Assembly (NCBI GenBank): GCA_045660865.1 | Contig: JAZREP010000021.1 | Coordinates: 1 to 17,039 of the forward strand | Source of the DNA: CAZRRV01 sp045660865 | GTDB taxonomy: Bacteria > Bacillota > Clostridia > Oscillospirales > Acutalibacteraceae | Direction: 5' to 3' | Length of the DNA stretch: 17,039 nt | In this document: piece by piece, positions 5,734 through 13,770 of the stretch | How positions within the stretch are numbered: position 1 is the first letter of the stretch | Layout of the letters: each line of letters starts with the position of its first letter | Made by a program: the position numbers and the translations under genes | The notes under the pieces: model-generated | What the model saw: only the letters and a program-made list of their open reading frames with translations | What the model was told of the DNA's origin: nothing | Database searches by the model: none

Positions 5734-6240
5734 TTATTTGATACTGGCTTTAGGTATAAAACCTATTTGTTTATATATTTTTTCAAATTCCTTTATAAGA
5801 GGTTCACCGTAGATCCAGACTTCTTCGCGCCAAGGATGAGACAGATAACCGAAAGCACCATATTTATCCAGAAAAAAGTAGTAGTCTCCGTCGGGATAGA
5901 AGCCGTTAAAGTAGGCAATGCCGTCTTTGTTAAACTGTGGTGTAGCCGGTTCATTACTTTGCATATTTTCGGGATTTCTGGGATCATATAATATAAAATT
6001 ATGAAACCAGTCTATTGCATATAGCTGATAACCGTTTGGCAGACAGTTAGCAAGAGCTGTCGGTGCTAATTCATAGAGCAAATCTGCTTGTTCATCGGTT
6101 ATTTGAGAAACATCATAAACAACAAAAGGACGATTGATTGAAAAGGGTAACAAAAACTTATTGTTGCTACTGGGATAAAAACGCAATTCGTTTTTTATAA
6201 AATCATAAATAAAATCTTCATTTTCTTTCAGTAATTTCAT
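5734..6240 (-). CDS. DUF2716 family protein, 168 aa
   Basis: The family is recognisable from 'LYAIDWFHNFILYDP' in the middle, 'FYPDGDYYFFLDKYGAFGYLSHPW' (split here as PDGDYYFFLDKYGAFG and LSHPW) and the following 'VWIYGEPLI'. The first ~60 residues are less conserved. The length agrees with the family's usual 160-180. No signal peptide or membrane helix is visible, so it should be cytoplasmic. DUF2716 has no established biochemical activity that I know. Members are often scattered singly in Firmicute genomes and accessory loci, so a defence or immunity role is possible. The upstream ribosome site is weak (GGCGGTG). It converges on the toxin-like operon and lies next to the broken spoVAD, at the inferred right edge of the element. 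Confidence 0.75.
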   Translation of the reverse strand: MKLLKENEDFIYDFIKNELRFYPSSNNKFLLPFSINRPFVVYDVSQITDEQADLLYELAPTALANCLPNGYQLYAIDWFHNFILYDPRNPENMQSNEPATPQFNKDGIAYFNGFYPDGDYYFFLDKYGAFGYLSHPWREEVWIYGEPLIKEFEKIYKQIGFIPKASIK

Positions 6241-6267
6241 AGTTCACCGCCAAATCTTTATATTTTA

Positions 6268-6296
6268 ATTCTAACATAAAAGCGGCTGTAAGTAAA
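6268..6296 (-). promoter_or_regulatory. Possible promoter of the DUF2716 gene
   Basis: On the minus strand, TTTACT (6291-6296) and TAGAAT (6268-6273) are separated by 17 bp and lie about 28 bp upstream of the ATG. The match to consensus is fair only. Confidence 0.4.
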
Positions 6297-6322
6297 TAAT
6301 TTCAAAAATTTATGGTGTTCTC

Positions 6323-6721
6323 TTGACATTTTCCCCTGCGGCGGCTGATACTATTGAGGCGTTTTTAAATGATTCCAATACTAAGCCTCAGGACTATGAT
6401 TTAATTTTAACGGGCGATTTAGGTTATGTGGGCTCGGAGCTTTTATATGACCTGCTTGAAAAACAAGGCATTGATATTCGTTCAGTTCATAATGACGGCG
6501 GTATGCTTTTATATGACCGACAAAAGCAGGATGTTCACGCGGGAGGAAGCGGTTGCGGTTGCATAGCCTCAGTACTGTGCGGATATATTTTGCCGAAAAT
6601 TGCAACGGGCGAATTGGGTAAAGTTTTAGTTTGCGCTACGGGTGCGCTTATGTCGCCGACCTCCAGTATGCAAGGGCAAAATATTCCTTCGATTGCCCAC
6701 CTTATATATTTAAAGCATTAA
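6323..6721 (+). pseudogene. spoVAD: C-terminal remnant of stage V sporulation protein AD
   Basis: The open frame shows the end of SpoVAD, the thiolase-fold protein needed for dipicolinic acid uptake into the forespore: 'SPAAADTIEAFL', 'DYDLILTGDLGYVGSELL', 'QDVHAGGSGCGCIASVLCGY' and 'VCATGALMSPTS..QGQNIPSIAH'. Full-length SpoVAD is about 335-340 residues; only ~130 remain. Homology starts at about 6332, at the place where family members read 'AMAPAAADTI'. Upstream, the frame closes at a TAA at 6293 without further homology. There is no ribosome site before the only available start (TTG 6323). The break coincides with the change from accessory to core genes, so insertion of the mobile element is the likely cause. 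spoVAE does not follow. Confidence 0.85.
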
Positions 6722-6723
6722 AA

Positions 6724-6749
6724 AAGTCCCCTTTTTAATAAGGGGACTT
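6724..6749 (+). terminator. Terminator after the spoVAD remnant
   Basis: AAGTCCCCTT (6724-6733) and AAGGGGACTT (6740-6749) form a 10-bp perfect stem; a short T-rich tail (GATATTTTT) follows. It starts 2 nt after the spoVAD stop. Confidence 0.75.
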
Positions 6750-6775
6750 GATATTTTTAACTTATTTGATATAAT
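6748..6775 (+). promoter_or_regulatory. Promoter of the esterase gene
   Basis: TTGATA (6748-6753) and TATAAT (6770-6775) with a 16-bp spacer lie 30 bp upstream of the esterase ATG. The -35 overlaps the last bases of the preceding terminator. Confidence 0.65.
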
Positions 6776-6805
6776 TAAACGGGAATTTTCTAAAGGAGAA
6801 TTGGA

Positions 6806-8242
6806 ATGGAAATACAAAAATTGGCCAATAATTTTACTTTCTGTACTAAGGAAGGCGACCCGGCAGCCTTTTTAAAGGCGACACCGATTTGGGCAGACGA
6901 AAAAGAAGCAAAGCCCTATAACGAATTGGTATTTTCGGCACGCTTTAAAAAAGTTGAAGCGGCTAAGCTTACTGTTGCTTGCAGTACAGATTTTTTAATT
7001 ACTGTTAATGCTATTCCGATTAACAAGAACCAAGACTTTTCAAAGGATAATCAGTATGTAGCACATACCTACGATATAGATTCCATGCCGCTTGGATACA
7101 ATACATATAATTTGAATTTCGACGAGCTCGAAAAAGAAAACACTTTGCTTATTTATGCAAAGCAGGGCGATAAGAAGGATAATAATTATCTTTGCGCTGA
7201 GCTGACGGCAAATGAGGAGATTTTGGTCGCTACCGGTGAAAATGATTTCCGTGTGGCACATTCGTTAGAAAATGATTGGCGTGAAGAATATAAGGATACC
7301 TTGTTCGAGCTTGTTGCAAAGCGCCAGGAACTAGCTGTGTCGGGTGAAGCTACCAGAATAAAATCAATTATTAAAAACCCCGAAGCTGCACGTGAGTCTT
7401 TTAAGCAAATGCTTGGTTGGCCGCTTACCGAACCTACCCGTCCTCAGCCAAAAGCAGAAAAAGAGTTTATAGAAAAAAGAGGCAATATAAATATCTACCG
7501 CGTACAGTTCACTGTGCTTGACGGATTAAAATTCTTTGGGCTTTATTATGAGCAGGATACAAAAGAACAGTTGCCTTTAATTATAGCTCAGCACGGAGGC
7601 GCAGGAACTACAGAACTGTGCTCAGGTGTTTTGGGCGGCTCAGCAAACTATAACGGAATGGTTAGTGAGCTTTGCAAAAAGGGTGTTCACGTATTTACCC
7701 CTCAACTGTTTTTATGGGAAAACGTACCGGCTGAAGAACGCGCGCAGATAGACCCCAAATTAAAACAGCTTGGGTCCTCAATTACTGCTGTTGAGGTTTA
7801 TGAAATAATGCAAGCAATAGATTATTTATCCTGCTTGCCGAATGTTGATGAAAACCGTATCGGTATGGTCGGTATGTCATACGGCGGATTTTACACCCTG
7901 TTTACCACCGCAATTGATACAAGAATTAAAGCGGCAGTTGCCAGCAGCCAATACAACAACCGTTTTGAATATTCCTGGAGCGATTGGACATGGTTCAACG
8001 CCGGCTTCAGTTTTAGGGATAACGAGGTAGCAGCATTAGTTTACCCAAGACCGCTTTGTTTGGAAATCGGTGATAAGGACGAACTGTTTAAAGCTGAGTT
8101 TGGACAAAAAGAATATGAGCGCCTTAGTGAAATTATCGGTGATGCCAATTGGCCCGAATTCCGTGTGTTCGACGGAAATCACGAGTTCTATAAAGGCGGA
8201 GAAGACCTTGAAAGATTAGTACAATTCTTAAAAACAATGTAA
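6806..8242 (+). CDS. Alpha/beta-hydrolase, acetyl-xylan-esterase/dienelactone-hydrolase-like, 478 aa
   Basis: ATG at 6806 follows AAAGGAGA. The C-terminal half (about 240-478) is an alpha/beta-hydrolase with a complete apparent triad: Ser358 in the nucleophile elbow GMSYGG, Asp423 (or Asp425) in 'LEIGDKDELF', and His459 in 'DGNHEFYKGG'. 'LPLIIAQHGGAG' (about 258-269) is the strand-loop that usually supplies the oxyanion hole. The N-terminal ~200 residues look like a beta-rich accessory domain without a recognised motif. No signal peptide is visible, so the enzyme is probably cytoplasmic. The substrate is unknown; related enzymes deacetylate sugars or act on small esters and peptides. It is a single-gene unit with its own promoter and terminator. 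Confidence 0.75.
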   Translation: MEIQKLANNFTFCTKEGDPAAFLKATPIWADEKEAKPYNELVFSARFKKVEAAKLTVACSTDFLITVNAIPINKNQDFSKDNQYVAHTYDIDSMPLGYNTYNLNFDELEKENTLLIYAKQGDKKDNNYLCAELTANEEILVATGENDFRVAHSLENDWREEYKDTLFELVAKRQELAVSGEATRIKSIIKNPEAARESFKQMLGWPLTEPTRPQPKAEKEFIEKRGNINIYRVQFTVLDGLKFFGLYYEQDTKEQLPLIIAQHGGAGTTELCSGVLGGSANYNGMVSELCKKGVHVFTPQLFLWENVPAEERAQIDPKLKQLGSSITAVEVYEIMQAIDYLSCLPNVDENRIGMVGMSYGGFYTLFTTAIDTRIKAAVASSQYNNRFEYSWSDWTWFNAGFSFRDNEVAALVYPRPLCLEIGDKDELFKAEFGQKEYERLSEIIGDANWPEFRVFDGNHEFYKGGEDLERLVQFLKTM

Positions 8243-8244
8243 TA

Positions 8245-8274
8245 AAAAACCACCAACTTCAGTTGGTGGTTTTT
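8245..8274. terminator. Bidirectional terminator between esterase and groEL
   Basis: AAAAACCACCAACT (8245-8258) pairs perfectly with AGTTGGTGGTTTTT (8261-8274) around a 2-nt apical gap. A/T runs on both sides make it work for both convergent genes. Confidence 0.85.
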
Positions 8275-8285
8275 ATTTATTTGGT

Positions 8286-9920
8286 TTAATACATTCCGCC
8301 GGCTGCTGCTCCTGCGGCTGCTGCAGCTGCATCGGCTGCAGGGTCTTTCTTGTCGGCTACTAATGTTTCGGTGGTGAGCACCATCGAAGCAACCGAAGCC
8401 GCATTTTGTAATGCGGAACGTGTAACCTTAGTCGGGTCAACGATACCTGCTTCTAACATATCGGTATAAATCTCGTTGTAAGCATCAAAGCCGTAGTTAG
8501 CCTTGCCTGAAGCAACGATTTTATCAACGATAACAGAGCCTTCTAAGCCTGCGTTTGCGGCAATTTGACGAATCGGTGCTTCCAAAGCTTTGAGTACAAT
8601 GCGAACACCTGTCTTTTCGTCACCCTCGCAGGTTTCAACCAAAGCGGCAACAGCGGGGATAGCGTTAACAAGTGATACACCACCGCCTGCTACGATGCCT
8701 TCCTCAACAGCGGCTTTAGTAGCTGAGAGAGCATCCTCAATGCGAAGCTTTTGCTCTTTCATTTCAATCTCGGTAGCGGCACCAACCTTGATAACAGCAA
8801 CACCGCCGGATAACTTAGCAAGACGCTCTTGCAATTTTTCGCGGTCGAAATCGCTTGTGGTTGTTTCAATTTGGCTCTTGATTTGTCCGATGCGAGCCTT
8901 AATAGCCTCGGCATCGCCTGCACCGTCAACAATGATGGTGGTTTCTTTTTGAATCTTAACCTGGCGGGCGCGACCCAATTGGTTAATGGTAGCCTCTTTT
9001 AAGTCAAGGCCCAATTCCTCGGTAATAACAGTGCCGCCTGTAAGAATAGCAATATCCTGCAACATTTCTTTTCTGCGGTCACCAAAGCCGGGCGCTTTAA
9101 CAGCAACGCAGGTAAAGGTACCACGCAGTTTGTTTACGATAAGAGTAGATAAAGCCTCGCCCTCAATATCCTCAGCGATAATAACGAGCTTGCGGCCTGC
9201 CTGAACAATTTGCTCAAGTACCGGCAAAATCTCTTGAATGTTAGAAATTTTCTTATCTGTGATAAGAAGGAAAGCATCATCAATTACAGCTTCCATTTTA
9301 TCTGAATCGGTTACCATATAAGGTGTGATGTAACCACGGTCGAACTGCATACCCTCAACTACCTCAGAGTAGGTCTCAGCAGTCTTGGATTCCTCAACAG
9401 TAATAACACCGTCGGCAGATACTTTATCCATAGCCTCGGCAATCAGTTTACCGATAAATGCGTTGTCAGCCGAAACGGTAGCAACACGTTCAATGTCGGC
9501 ACTGCCCGAAACTTTTTTAGAGTTTGCAACAATAGCCTGGACAGCAGTGTCAACTGCCTTTTTGATACCCTTTTTAACAACCATCGGGTTTGCGCCTGCG
9601 GCAACGTTCTTCATACCCTCGCAAATGATTGCTTGAGCAAGAACGGTAGCTGTGGTAGTACCGTCGCCTGCGATATCATTAGTTTTTGTAGCAACCTCTT
9701 TTACAAGCTGTGCACCCATATTTTCAAAGGGGTTATCCAATTCAATTTCCTTTGCGATTGTAACACCGTCGTTAGTAATCAGCGGTGCACCGAATTTTTT
9801 ATCCAATACGGCATTTCTGCCTTTTGGACCTAATGTAACCTTAACGGCATTTGCCAATTGGTCAACACCGGACTGTAAAGCCTTGCGGGCTTCTTCGCCG
9901 AAAATTACCTCTTTTGCCAT
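8286..9920 (-). CDS. groEL: 60-kDa chaperonin GroEL, 544 aa
   Basis: GroEL forms the double-ring ATP-driven folding chamber in the cytoplasm, with GroES as lid. The sequence is canonical: 'VKVTLGPKGRNAVLDKKFGAP' motifs near the N-terminus, nucleotide-binding 'AGDGTTTATVLA' (about residues 85-96), the apical-domain 'KAPGFGDRRK', and the chaperonin signature 'AAVEEGIVAGGG' (about 399-410). The length matches the family. The C-terminal tail is an alanine-rich run ending GGMY, where many homologues end in repeated GGM. It is preceded by AGGAGG and lies 18 nt downstream of groES in the same operon, so HrcA control through the upstream CIRCE element should apply to both. Confidence 0.98.
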   Translation of the reverse strand: MAKEVIFGEEARKALQSGVDQLANAVKVTLGPKGRNAVLDKKFGAPLITNDGVTIAKEIELDNPFENMGAQLVKEVATKTNDIAGDGTTTATVLAQAIICEGMKNVAAGANPMVVKKGIKKAVDTAVQAIVANSKKVSGSADIERVATVSADNAFIGKLIAEAMDKVSADGVITVEESKTAETYSEVVEGMQFDRGYITPYMVTDSDKMEAVIDDAFLLITDKKISNIQEILPVLEQIVQAGRKLVIIAEDIEGEALSTLIVNKLRGTFTCVAVKAPGFGDRRKEMLQDIAILTGGTVITEELGLDLKEATINQLGRARQVKIQKETTIIVDGAGDAEAIKARIGQIKSQIETTTSDFDREKLQERLAKLSGGVAVIKVGAATEIEMKEQKLRIEDALSATKAAVEEGIVAGGGVSLVNAIPAVAALVETCEGDEKTGVRIVLKALEAPIRQIAANAGLEGSVIVDKIVASGKANYGFDAYNEIYTDMLEAGIVDPTKVTRSALQNAASVASMVLTTETLVADKKDPAADAAAAAAGAAAGGMY

Positions 9921-9938
9921 AATGCGTTTCCTCCTAAA

Positions 9939-10223
9939 TTATTCTACTACAGCCAATACATCGGACTGACGAAGTATGCTGTATTCAACACCGTCAACCT
10001 TAACCTCGGTGCCGGCATATTTACTGATGAGCACTTTGTCGCCCACCTTTAATTCCATTTTAATTTCCTTACCGTCAACTATGCCACCGGGGCCAACAGC
10101 AACGATTTCGGCAATTTGCGGTTTTTCTTTAGCTGTTCCTGCTAAAATGATTCCGCTTTTTGTTGTTTCCTCAACTTCGACCATCTTAATAACAACACGG
10201 TCTGCTAAAGGCTTAATAGTCAT
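9939..10223 (-). CDS. groES: 10-kDa co-chaperonin GroES, 94 aa
   Basis: GroES caps the GroEL chamber. It shows 'IKPLADRVVIKMVEVEE' at the N-terminus, the mobile-loop segment 'TTKSGIILAGTAKEKPQ' that contacts GroEL, and the C-terminal 'VLISKYAGTEVKVDGVEYSIL'. The length is normal. AGGAGG precedes the ATG (10231-10236 region). It is the first gene of the groES-groEL operon. Confidence 0.97.
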   Translation of the reverse strand: MTIKPLADRVVIKMVEVEETTKSGIILAGTAKEKPQIAEIVAVGPGGIVDGKEIKMELKVGDKVLISKYAGTEVKVDGVEYSILRQSDVLAVVE

Positions 10224-10251
10224 AAAAACTCCTCCTTATATGATATGCGGA

Positions 10252-10278
10252 TTAGCACTCCGCATCTATGAGTGCTAA
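10252..10278. promoter_or_regulatory. CIRCE element (HrcA operator)
   Basis: TTAGCACTC (10252-10260), 9 bp, then GAGTGCTAA (10270-10278): an exact match to the CIRCE consensus. It lies between the groES promoter and start codon, as expected for HrcA repression of heat-shock genes. Confidence 0.97.
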
Positions 10279-10283
10279 AATCT

Positions 10284-10311
10284 ATTTTAACCTATTTTTT
10301 CCAAAAATCAA
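10284..10311 (-). promoter_or_regulatory. groES-groEL promoter
   Basis: On the minus strand, TTGATT (10306-10311) and TAAAAT (10284-10289) are 16 bp apart. The start point would fall at the edge of the CIRCE element. Confidence 0.7.
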
Positions 10312-10347
10312 GACCTTTTTCTAAATTTTTAATAATTATTAAATTAA

Positions 10348-10374
10348 GGCCTCCGCTAAAATTTAGCGAAGGCC
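10348..10374 (-). terminator. Terminator downstream of galE
   Basis: GGCCTCCGCTAAA (10348-10360) pairs with TTTAGCGAAGGCC (10362-10374) with one mismatch. The minus-strand tail is T-rich (TTAATTT) but not a pure T run. Confidence 0.65.
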
Positions 10375-10395
10375 CAAATTGTGAAATTTAGAGAT

Positions 10396-11403
10396 TTAAT
10401 TGTAGCCGTTGGGGTTGTTTTTTTGCCAGCGCCAAGAGTCATTGCACATATCGTCAATGGTCTTTTCTGCTTGCCAATGTAAAATTTCTTTTGCCTTGTC
10501 AGCGTTGGCATAAACCTCATCGGGGTCACCGGGACGGCGGGGGTCAATAACAAAGGGGATTTCCTTGCCGAAGGCTTTCTGGAAAGCATCTTTAAGCTGT
10601 AAAACACTGCAACCGTTACCTGTACCAAGGTTAAATGCTTCGCAACCGGTATTTTCAAGCGCCCAGTTAACTGCGCAGACATGACCCTTTGCCAAGTCAA
10701 CAACGTGAATGTAATCACGAACGCCGGTGCCGTCAACAGTATCATAGTCATTACCGAAAACGTGAAGCTTTTCTAAACGACCAACCGCAACCTGTGTAAT
10801 ATAAGGCATAAGATTGTTGGGGATTCCCTTGGGGTCCTCGCCGATTGTACCACTTGAATGTGCGCCGATGGGGTTAAAGTAGCGAAGCAACGCCACACTC
10901 CATTCGGGGTCGGATATAAATAAATCCTTTAAGATATATTCAATAAACAGTTTTGTTCTGCCGTAGGGGTTAATAGCGCCAAGCGGCATAGTTTCAACCA
11001 GCGGCATAGTTTTAGTTACACCATAAACTGTAGCCGAGGAGGAAAAGACAATTTTCTTAACGTTATATTTACGCATTACATTACAAAGAACAAGCGTAGA
11101 ATTGATGTTGTTCTCATAATACTCTAACGGCTTTGCAACCGATTCACCAACAGCCTTGTAACCTGCAAAGTGAATTACGCACTCTATCTTATTTTCTGCA
11201 AAAATCTTATCTAAAGCTGCTTCGTCACAAACGTCAGCCTCATAAAACTTAATTTTCTTGCCGATGATTTTTTCAACACGTGACAACGACGCAGGATTGC
11301 TGTTAGAAAAATTATCAATAACAACAAACTCGTGTCCTGCTGAAGCTAGTTCAACCAGAGTGTGACTGCCAATATATCCGGCGCCGCCTGTAATTAAAAT
11401 CAT
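10396..11403 (-). CDS. galE: UDP-glucose 4-epimerase, 335 aa
   Basis: GalE interconverts UDP-glucose and UDP-galactose in the Leloir pathway and supplies galactose for surface polysaccharides. The Rossmann NAD-binding motif is 'MILITGGAGYIGSH' (Gly6-x-x-Gly9-x-x-Gly12). The catalytic 'SSSATVYG' and 'NPYGRTKLFIE' (YxxxK) motifs, 'LRYFNPIGAHSSG' and 'GVRDYIHVVDLAKGH' are all intact. I place the start at 11403 because GGAG (11413-11416) sits 9 nt upstream and homologues begin with this motif; the upstream in-frame ATG at 11418 has no ribosome site. The length is normal. No galK or galT is adjacent. Confidence 0.95.
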   Translation of the reverse strand: MILITGGAGYIGSHTLVELASAGHEFVVIDNFSNSNPASLSRVEKIIGKKIKFYEADVCDEAALDKIFAENKIECVIHFAGYKAVGESVAKPLEYYENNINSTLVLCNVMRKYNVKKIVFSSSATVYGVTKTMPLVETMPLGAINPYGRTKLFIEYILKDLFISDPEWSVALLRYFNPIGAHSSGTIGEDPKGIPNNLMPYITQVAVGRLEKLHVFGNDYDTVDGTGVRDYIHVVDLAKGHVCAVNWALENTGCEAFNLGTGNGCSVLQLKDAFQKAFGKEIPFVIDPRRPGDPDEVYANADKAKEILHWQAEKTIDDMCNDSWRWQKNNPNGYN

Positions 11404-11433
11404 TTGAATCAACTCCATAAAAATTCTAAGGAT

Positions 11434-11462
11434 ATTATACGATAATAATATGTAAAAATCAA
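11434..11462 (-). promoter_or_regulatory. galE promoter
   Basis: On the minus strand, TTGATT (11457-11462) and a perfect TATAAT (11434-11439) are separated by 17 bp, about 30 bp upstream of the galE start. Confidence 0.75.
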
Positions 11463-11499
11463 CTTATACTTAAAATATGAAACAAAAGAATTTTACTAG

Positions 11500-11528
11500 T
11501 TTACATTATTCAACTGATTTGTTATAAT
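11500..11528 (+). promoter_or_regulatory. purB promoter
   Basis: TTTACA (11500-11505) and TATAAT (11523-11528) with exactly 17 bp between them, 33 bp before the purB ATG. No PurR box or purine-riboswitch-like fold is apparent in the short leader. Confidence 0.75.
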
Positions 11529-11561
11529 ATATGTTGTTATTATTTTTAAGGAGTACATATT

Positions 11562-12992
11562 ATGCACACAACCTATCAAAGTCCACTTTGCTCACGTTAT
11601 GCCGGTAAGGAGATGCAATATCTGTTTTCGGCAGATAAAAAATTCACCACCTGGCGCAAGCTCTGGATTGCATTGGCAGAAGCCGAGCAGGAATTGGGTT
11701 TACCCATAACTGATGAGCAGATTGCTGAACTGAAAGCGCATATTAACGATATTGATTATGAAATGGCTGCCGAGAAGGAATCAGAAGTGCGTCACGATGT
11801 AATGGCACATGTGCTTACCTACGGCGCAAAATGTCCCAAAGCAAAGGGCATTATCCATTTGGGCGCAACCTCCTGTTATGTTGGAGACAATACAGATATT
11901 ATTGTAATGACCGAAGCGTTGCAGTTGGTTAAGGGCAAGCTTTTGCTGGCTATTGAAAAGTTGCGTGATTTTGCAGACAAATATAAATCCTTGCCAACGT
12001 TAGCATTCACCCATTTCCAACCGGCACAGCCTACAACAGTTGGTAAGCGTGCAACCCTTTGGTTGTATGACTTGATTTTAGATTATGAAGAAATTTGCCA
12101 CCGCATTGACAATATGGCTTTGCTCGGCTGTAAGGGTACAACCGGCACCTCGGCAAGCTTTTTAGAGCTGTTTGAGGGTGACCACGAAAAATGCCGTAAG
12201 CTAGAAAGACTTATTGCCGATAAAATGGGCTTTAAAAAGGTACAACCGGTTTCGGGTCAAACCTATGCTCGTAAGGTTGATATGCTGGTACTCCAAGTGC
12301 TCAGTGACATTGCACAGAGCGCTATGAAATTCTCGGGCGACGTTCGTTTGCTCCAAAACTTAAAAGAGATTGAGGAACCGTTTGAGAAAAAGCAAATCGG
12401 CTCTTCGGCTATGGCGTATAAGCGTAACCCCATGCGTTGCGAACGCATTTCTTCACTCGCTCGTTATGTAATTGCCGATACCATTAACCCGGCAATCACC
12501 GCTTCTATCCAATGGTTTGAACGCACCTTGGATGACTCGGCAAACAAGCGCATCAGTGTTCCTGAAGCCTTCTTGGCTGTTGATGCTATTCTTACATTAT
12601 ATATAAATGTAATGGACGGTATGGTTGTTTATCCCAAGGTAATTGAAAAGCACCTGCTTGCTGAATTGCCCTTTATGGCAACCGAAAATATTATGATGCA
12701 GGCAGTTAAAAAAGGCGGCGACCGTCAAGAACTGCACGAGGCAATAAGAGTACACTCTATGGCAGCAGGCCGTGTGGTAAAGGAACAGGGTCTTGAAAAC
12801 GACTTAATCGACCGCATTGTGGCCGACCCGATTTTCCGTTTAAGCCGTGAGGAAATTGAATCTGTGCTGGCTCCTCAAAACTTTATCGGCCGCAGTGATA
12901 AACAGGTAGAAGAATTCCTTAGCGACGTGGTTGACCCGTTGCTCAAAAAGGAAAATCTTGACCCCTCGCTTGCAGGCAGCGTAAACGTATAA
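11562..12992 (+). CDS. purB: Adenylosuccinate lyase, 476 aa
   Basis: PurB makes AMP from adenylosuccinate and AICAR from SAICAR in purine synthesis. ATG at 11562 follows AAGGAG (11548-11553). Family landmarks are 'YAGKEMQYLFS' at the N-terminus, 'SEVRHDVMAHV', 'IIHLGATSCYVGDN', 'THFQPAQPTTVGKR', and the fumarase/aspartase-superfamily signature GSSAMAYKRNP, whose Ser281/Ser282 lie on the mobile catalytic loop. The length (476) fits the longer PurB group common in Clostridia. It stands alone between galE (divergent) and a Crp/Fnr regulator (convergent), not in a pur operon. Confidence 0.96.
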   Translation: MHTTYQSPLCSRYAGKEMQYLFSADKKFTTWRKLWIALAEAEQELGLPITDEQIAELKAHINDIDYEMAAEKESEVRHDVMAHVLTYGAKCPKAKGIIHLGATSCYVGDNTDIIVMTEALQLVKGKLLLAIEKLRDFADKYKSLPTLAFTHFQPAQPTTVGKRATLWLYDLILDYEEICHRIDNMALLGCKGTTGTSASFLELFEGDHEKCRKLERLIADKMGFKKVQPVSGQTYARKVDMLVLQVLSDIAQSAMKFSGDVRLLQNLKEIEEPFEKKQIGSSAMAYKRNPMRCERISSLARYVIADTINPAITASIQWFERTLDDSANKRISVPEAFLAVDAILTLYINVMDGMVVYPKVIEKHLLAELPFMATENIMMQAVKKGGDRQELHEAIRVHSMAAGRVVKEQGLENDLIDRIVADPIFRLSREEIESVLAPQNFIGRSDKQVEEFLSDVVDPLLKKENLDPSLAGSVNV

Positions 12993-12996
12993 TATA

Positions 12997-13029
12997 AAAG
13001 GCAACTCCAATGTGAGTTGCCTTTATTTT
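12997..13029. terminator. Bidirectional terminator between purB and the Crp/Fnr gene
   Basis: AAAGGCAACTC (12997-13007) pairs with GAGTTGCCTTT (13014-13024), with a 6-nt loop and T/A runs on both sides. Confidence 0.85.
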
Positions 13030-13030
13030 T

Positions 13031-13675
13031 TTACATATAATAAATTGTCACGTGTCGGCCTTGCAGTTCTACCAAATGCTCTTCTTTGAGTTTTCCAAGC
13101 TCACGTGCCATAGCACTGCGGTTTACGTTAAGGTAATTTGCTAAACGAGTAAGATTAAAGGGCATATCAAAATTGAAGCTGTCATAAATTTTTGAATATT
13201 CGGTAAAAAAGGCAAGCAGCTTTTCGCGAATGGTTGGTTGGCTCAAAATTCTTAAATGCAATCTTTCGTTACGCAGTTTTTCGCAATAAATTGCAGTAAG
13301 ATTTGCAAGGAATATCTTGTGGTGCCTACATTCACTTGAACAGGGGGATAAAAGCTTTTCGGTGTTTAAGAATAATATCTCACAGTTTTTAGTGCAAACA
13401 GCCTTTACCGGCTCTTTTTCACTCAAAAATATATATTCCTCACCAAAATTACCGCCCGCTTCTACATATTGTACCGTAGCGGTGCGTTTGCCGTAAATGT
13501 TATAGGAAAAAAGCTCAATTTCACCCGAAAGCACCACCCCAATATATTGTGTAGCCTTTCCATAGTCATAAATTTCCTGCCCAAGGGTATATTTTTTTTG
13601 AAAAGCGCCCATGCATTTAGTGAAAAATAGTATATTTTCCTTTGACATACCGCTAAATAATGTGGGTATAACCAC
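13031..13675 (-). CDS. Crp/Fnr-family transcriptional regulator, 214 aa
   Basis: A GTG start at 13675 follows GAGGTG. Residues ~15-110 form a cyclic-nucleotide-binding-type beta barrel ('IGVVLSGEIELFSYNIYGK', 'AGGNFGEEYIFL'), followed by a dimer helix ('LRNERLHLRILSQPTIREKL') and a C-terminal Crp winged helix ('FNLTRLANYLNVNRSAMARE', about 163-182). The barrel lacks a clear cAMP-binding RxS phosphate cassette. Cysteines at 21, 94, 98, 112 and 116 (the last two in SPCSSECRHH) could hold a metal, heme or Fe-S group, though a similar Cys motif is common in clostridial members. It is divergent from nrdD with a perfect 18-bp palindrome between them, so control of anaerobic ribonucleotide reduction is likely. 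The effector is unknown. Confidence 0.88.
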   Translation of the reverse strand: MVIPTLFSGMSKENILFFTKCMGAFQKKYTLGQEIYDYGKATQYIGVVLSGEIELFSYNIYGKRTATVQYVEAGGNFGEEYIFLSEKEPVKAVCTKNCEILFLNTEKLLSPCSSECRHHKIFLANLTAIYCEKLRNERLHLRILSQPTIREKLLAFFTEYSKIYDSFNFDMPFNLTRLANYLNVNRSAMARELGKLKEEHLVELQGRHVTIYYM

Positions 13676-13690
13676 AAAATCACCTCAATA

Positions 13691-13720
13691 TATACAGAGT
13701 TTTTACCATATTTTTGTCAA
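13691..13720 (-). promoter_or_regulatory. Promoter of the Crp/Fnr gene
   Basis: On the minus strand, consensus TTGACA (13715-13720) and TGTATA (13691-13696) are separated by 18 bp. The start codon is about 16 bp downstream of the -10, so the leader is very short. Confidence 0.55.
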
Positions 13721-13743
13721 TATATTGTATTATATCACGAATG

Positions 13744-13761
13744 TTGTTGCAATTGCAACAA
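13744..13761. promoter_or_regulatory. Perfect 18-bp palindrome, probable Crp/Fnr operator
   Basis: TTGTTGCAATTGCAACAA is its own reverse complement. Its 7-4-7 layout with TTG/CAA ends matches the geometry of Crp/Fnr sites. It ends 9 bp upstream of the nrdD -35 (a usual activator position) and lies 23 bp upstream of the Crp/Fnr gene's -35, so the neighbouring regulator is the obvious binder. Confidence 0.65.
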
Positions 13762-13770
13762 AAATAATCC

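Larger units (their letters stand above)
1..6331. mobile_element. Right part of an integrated serine-recombinase element (boundaries inferred)
   Basis: This stretch has the content of a TnpX/Tn4451-type integrative element: small helper genes, a structured leader, a large serine recombinase, a phage-type repressor and cargo genes. On its right it abuts a SpoVAD fragment whose homology starts abruptly at about 6332, so I infer the right junction there. The left end lies outside the window. No inverted repeats or target duplication are visible to prove the edge, because large serine recombinases leave only a 2-bp core. It is also possible that the element proper ends nearer the recombinase and that the cargo belongs to a separate island. 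Confidence 0.45.

Noticed and set aside
9652..9969. 105-residue plus-strand frame opposite groEL/groES
   Set aside because: An antisense shadow of groEL spanning the intergenic gap, without a ribosome site.
10356..10751. 131-residue minus-strand frame within galE
   Set aside because: It is an alternative frame of galE, which is intact and conserved in its own frame.
11529..11561. Purine riboswitch before purB
   Set aside because: The leader is only about 30 nt, too short for the aptamer, and no conserved core is present.
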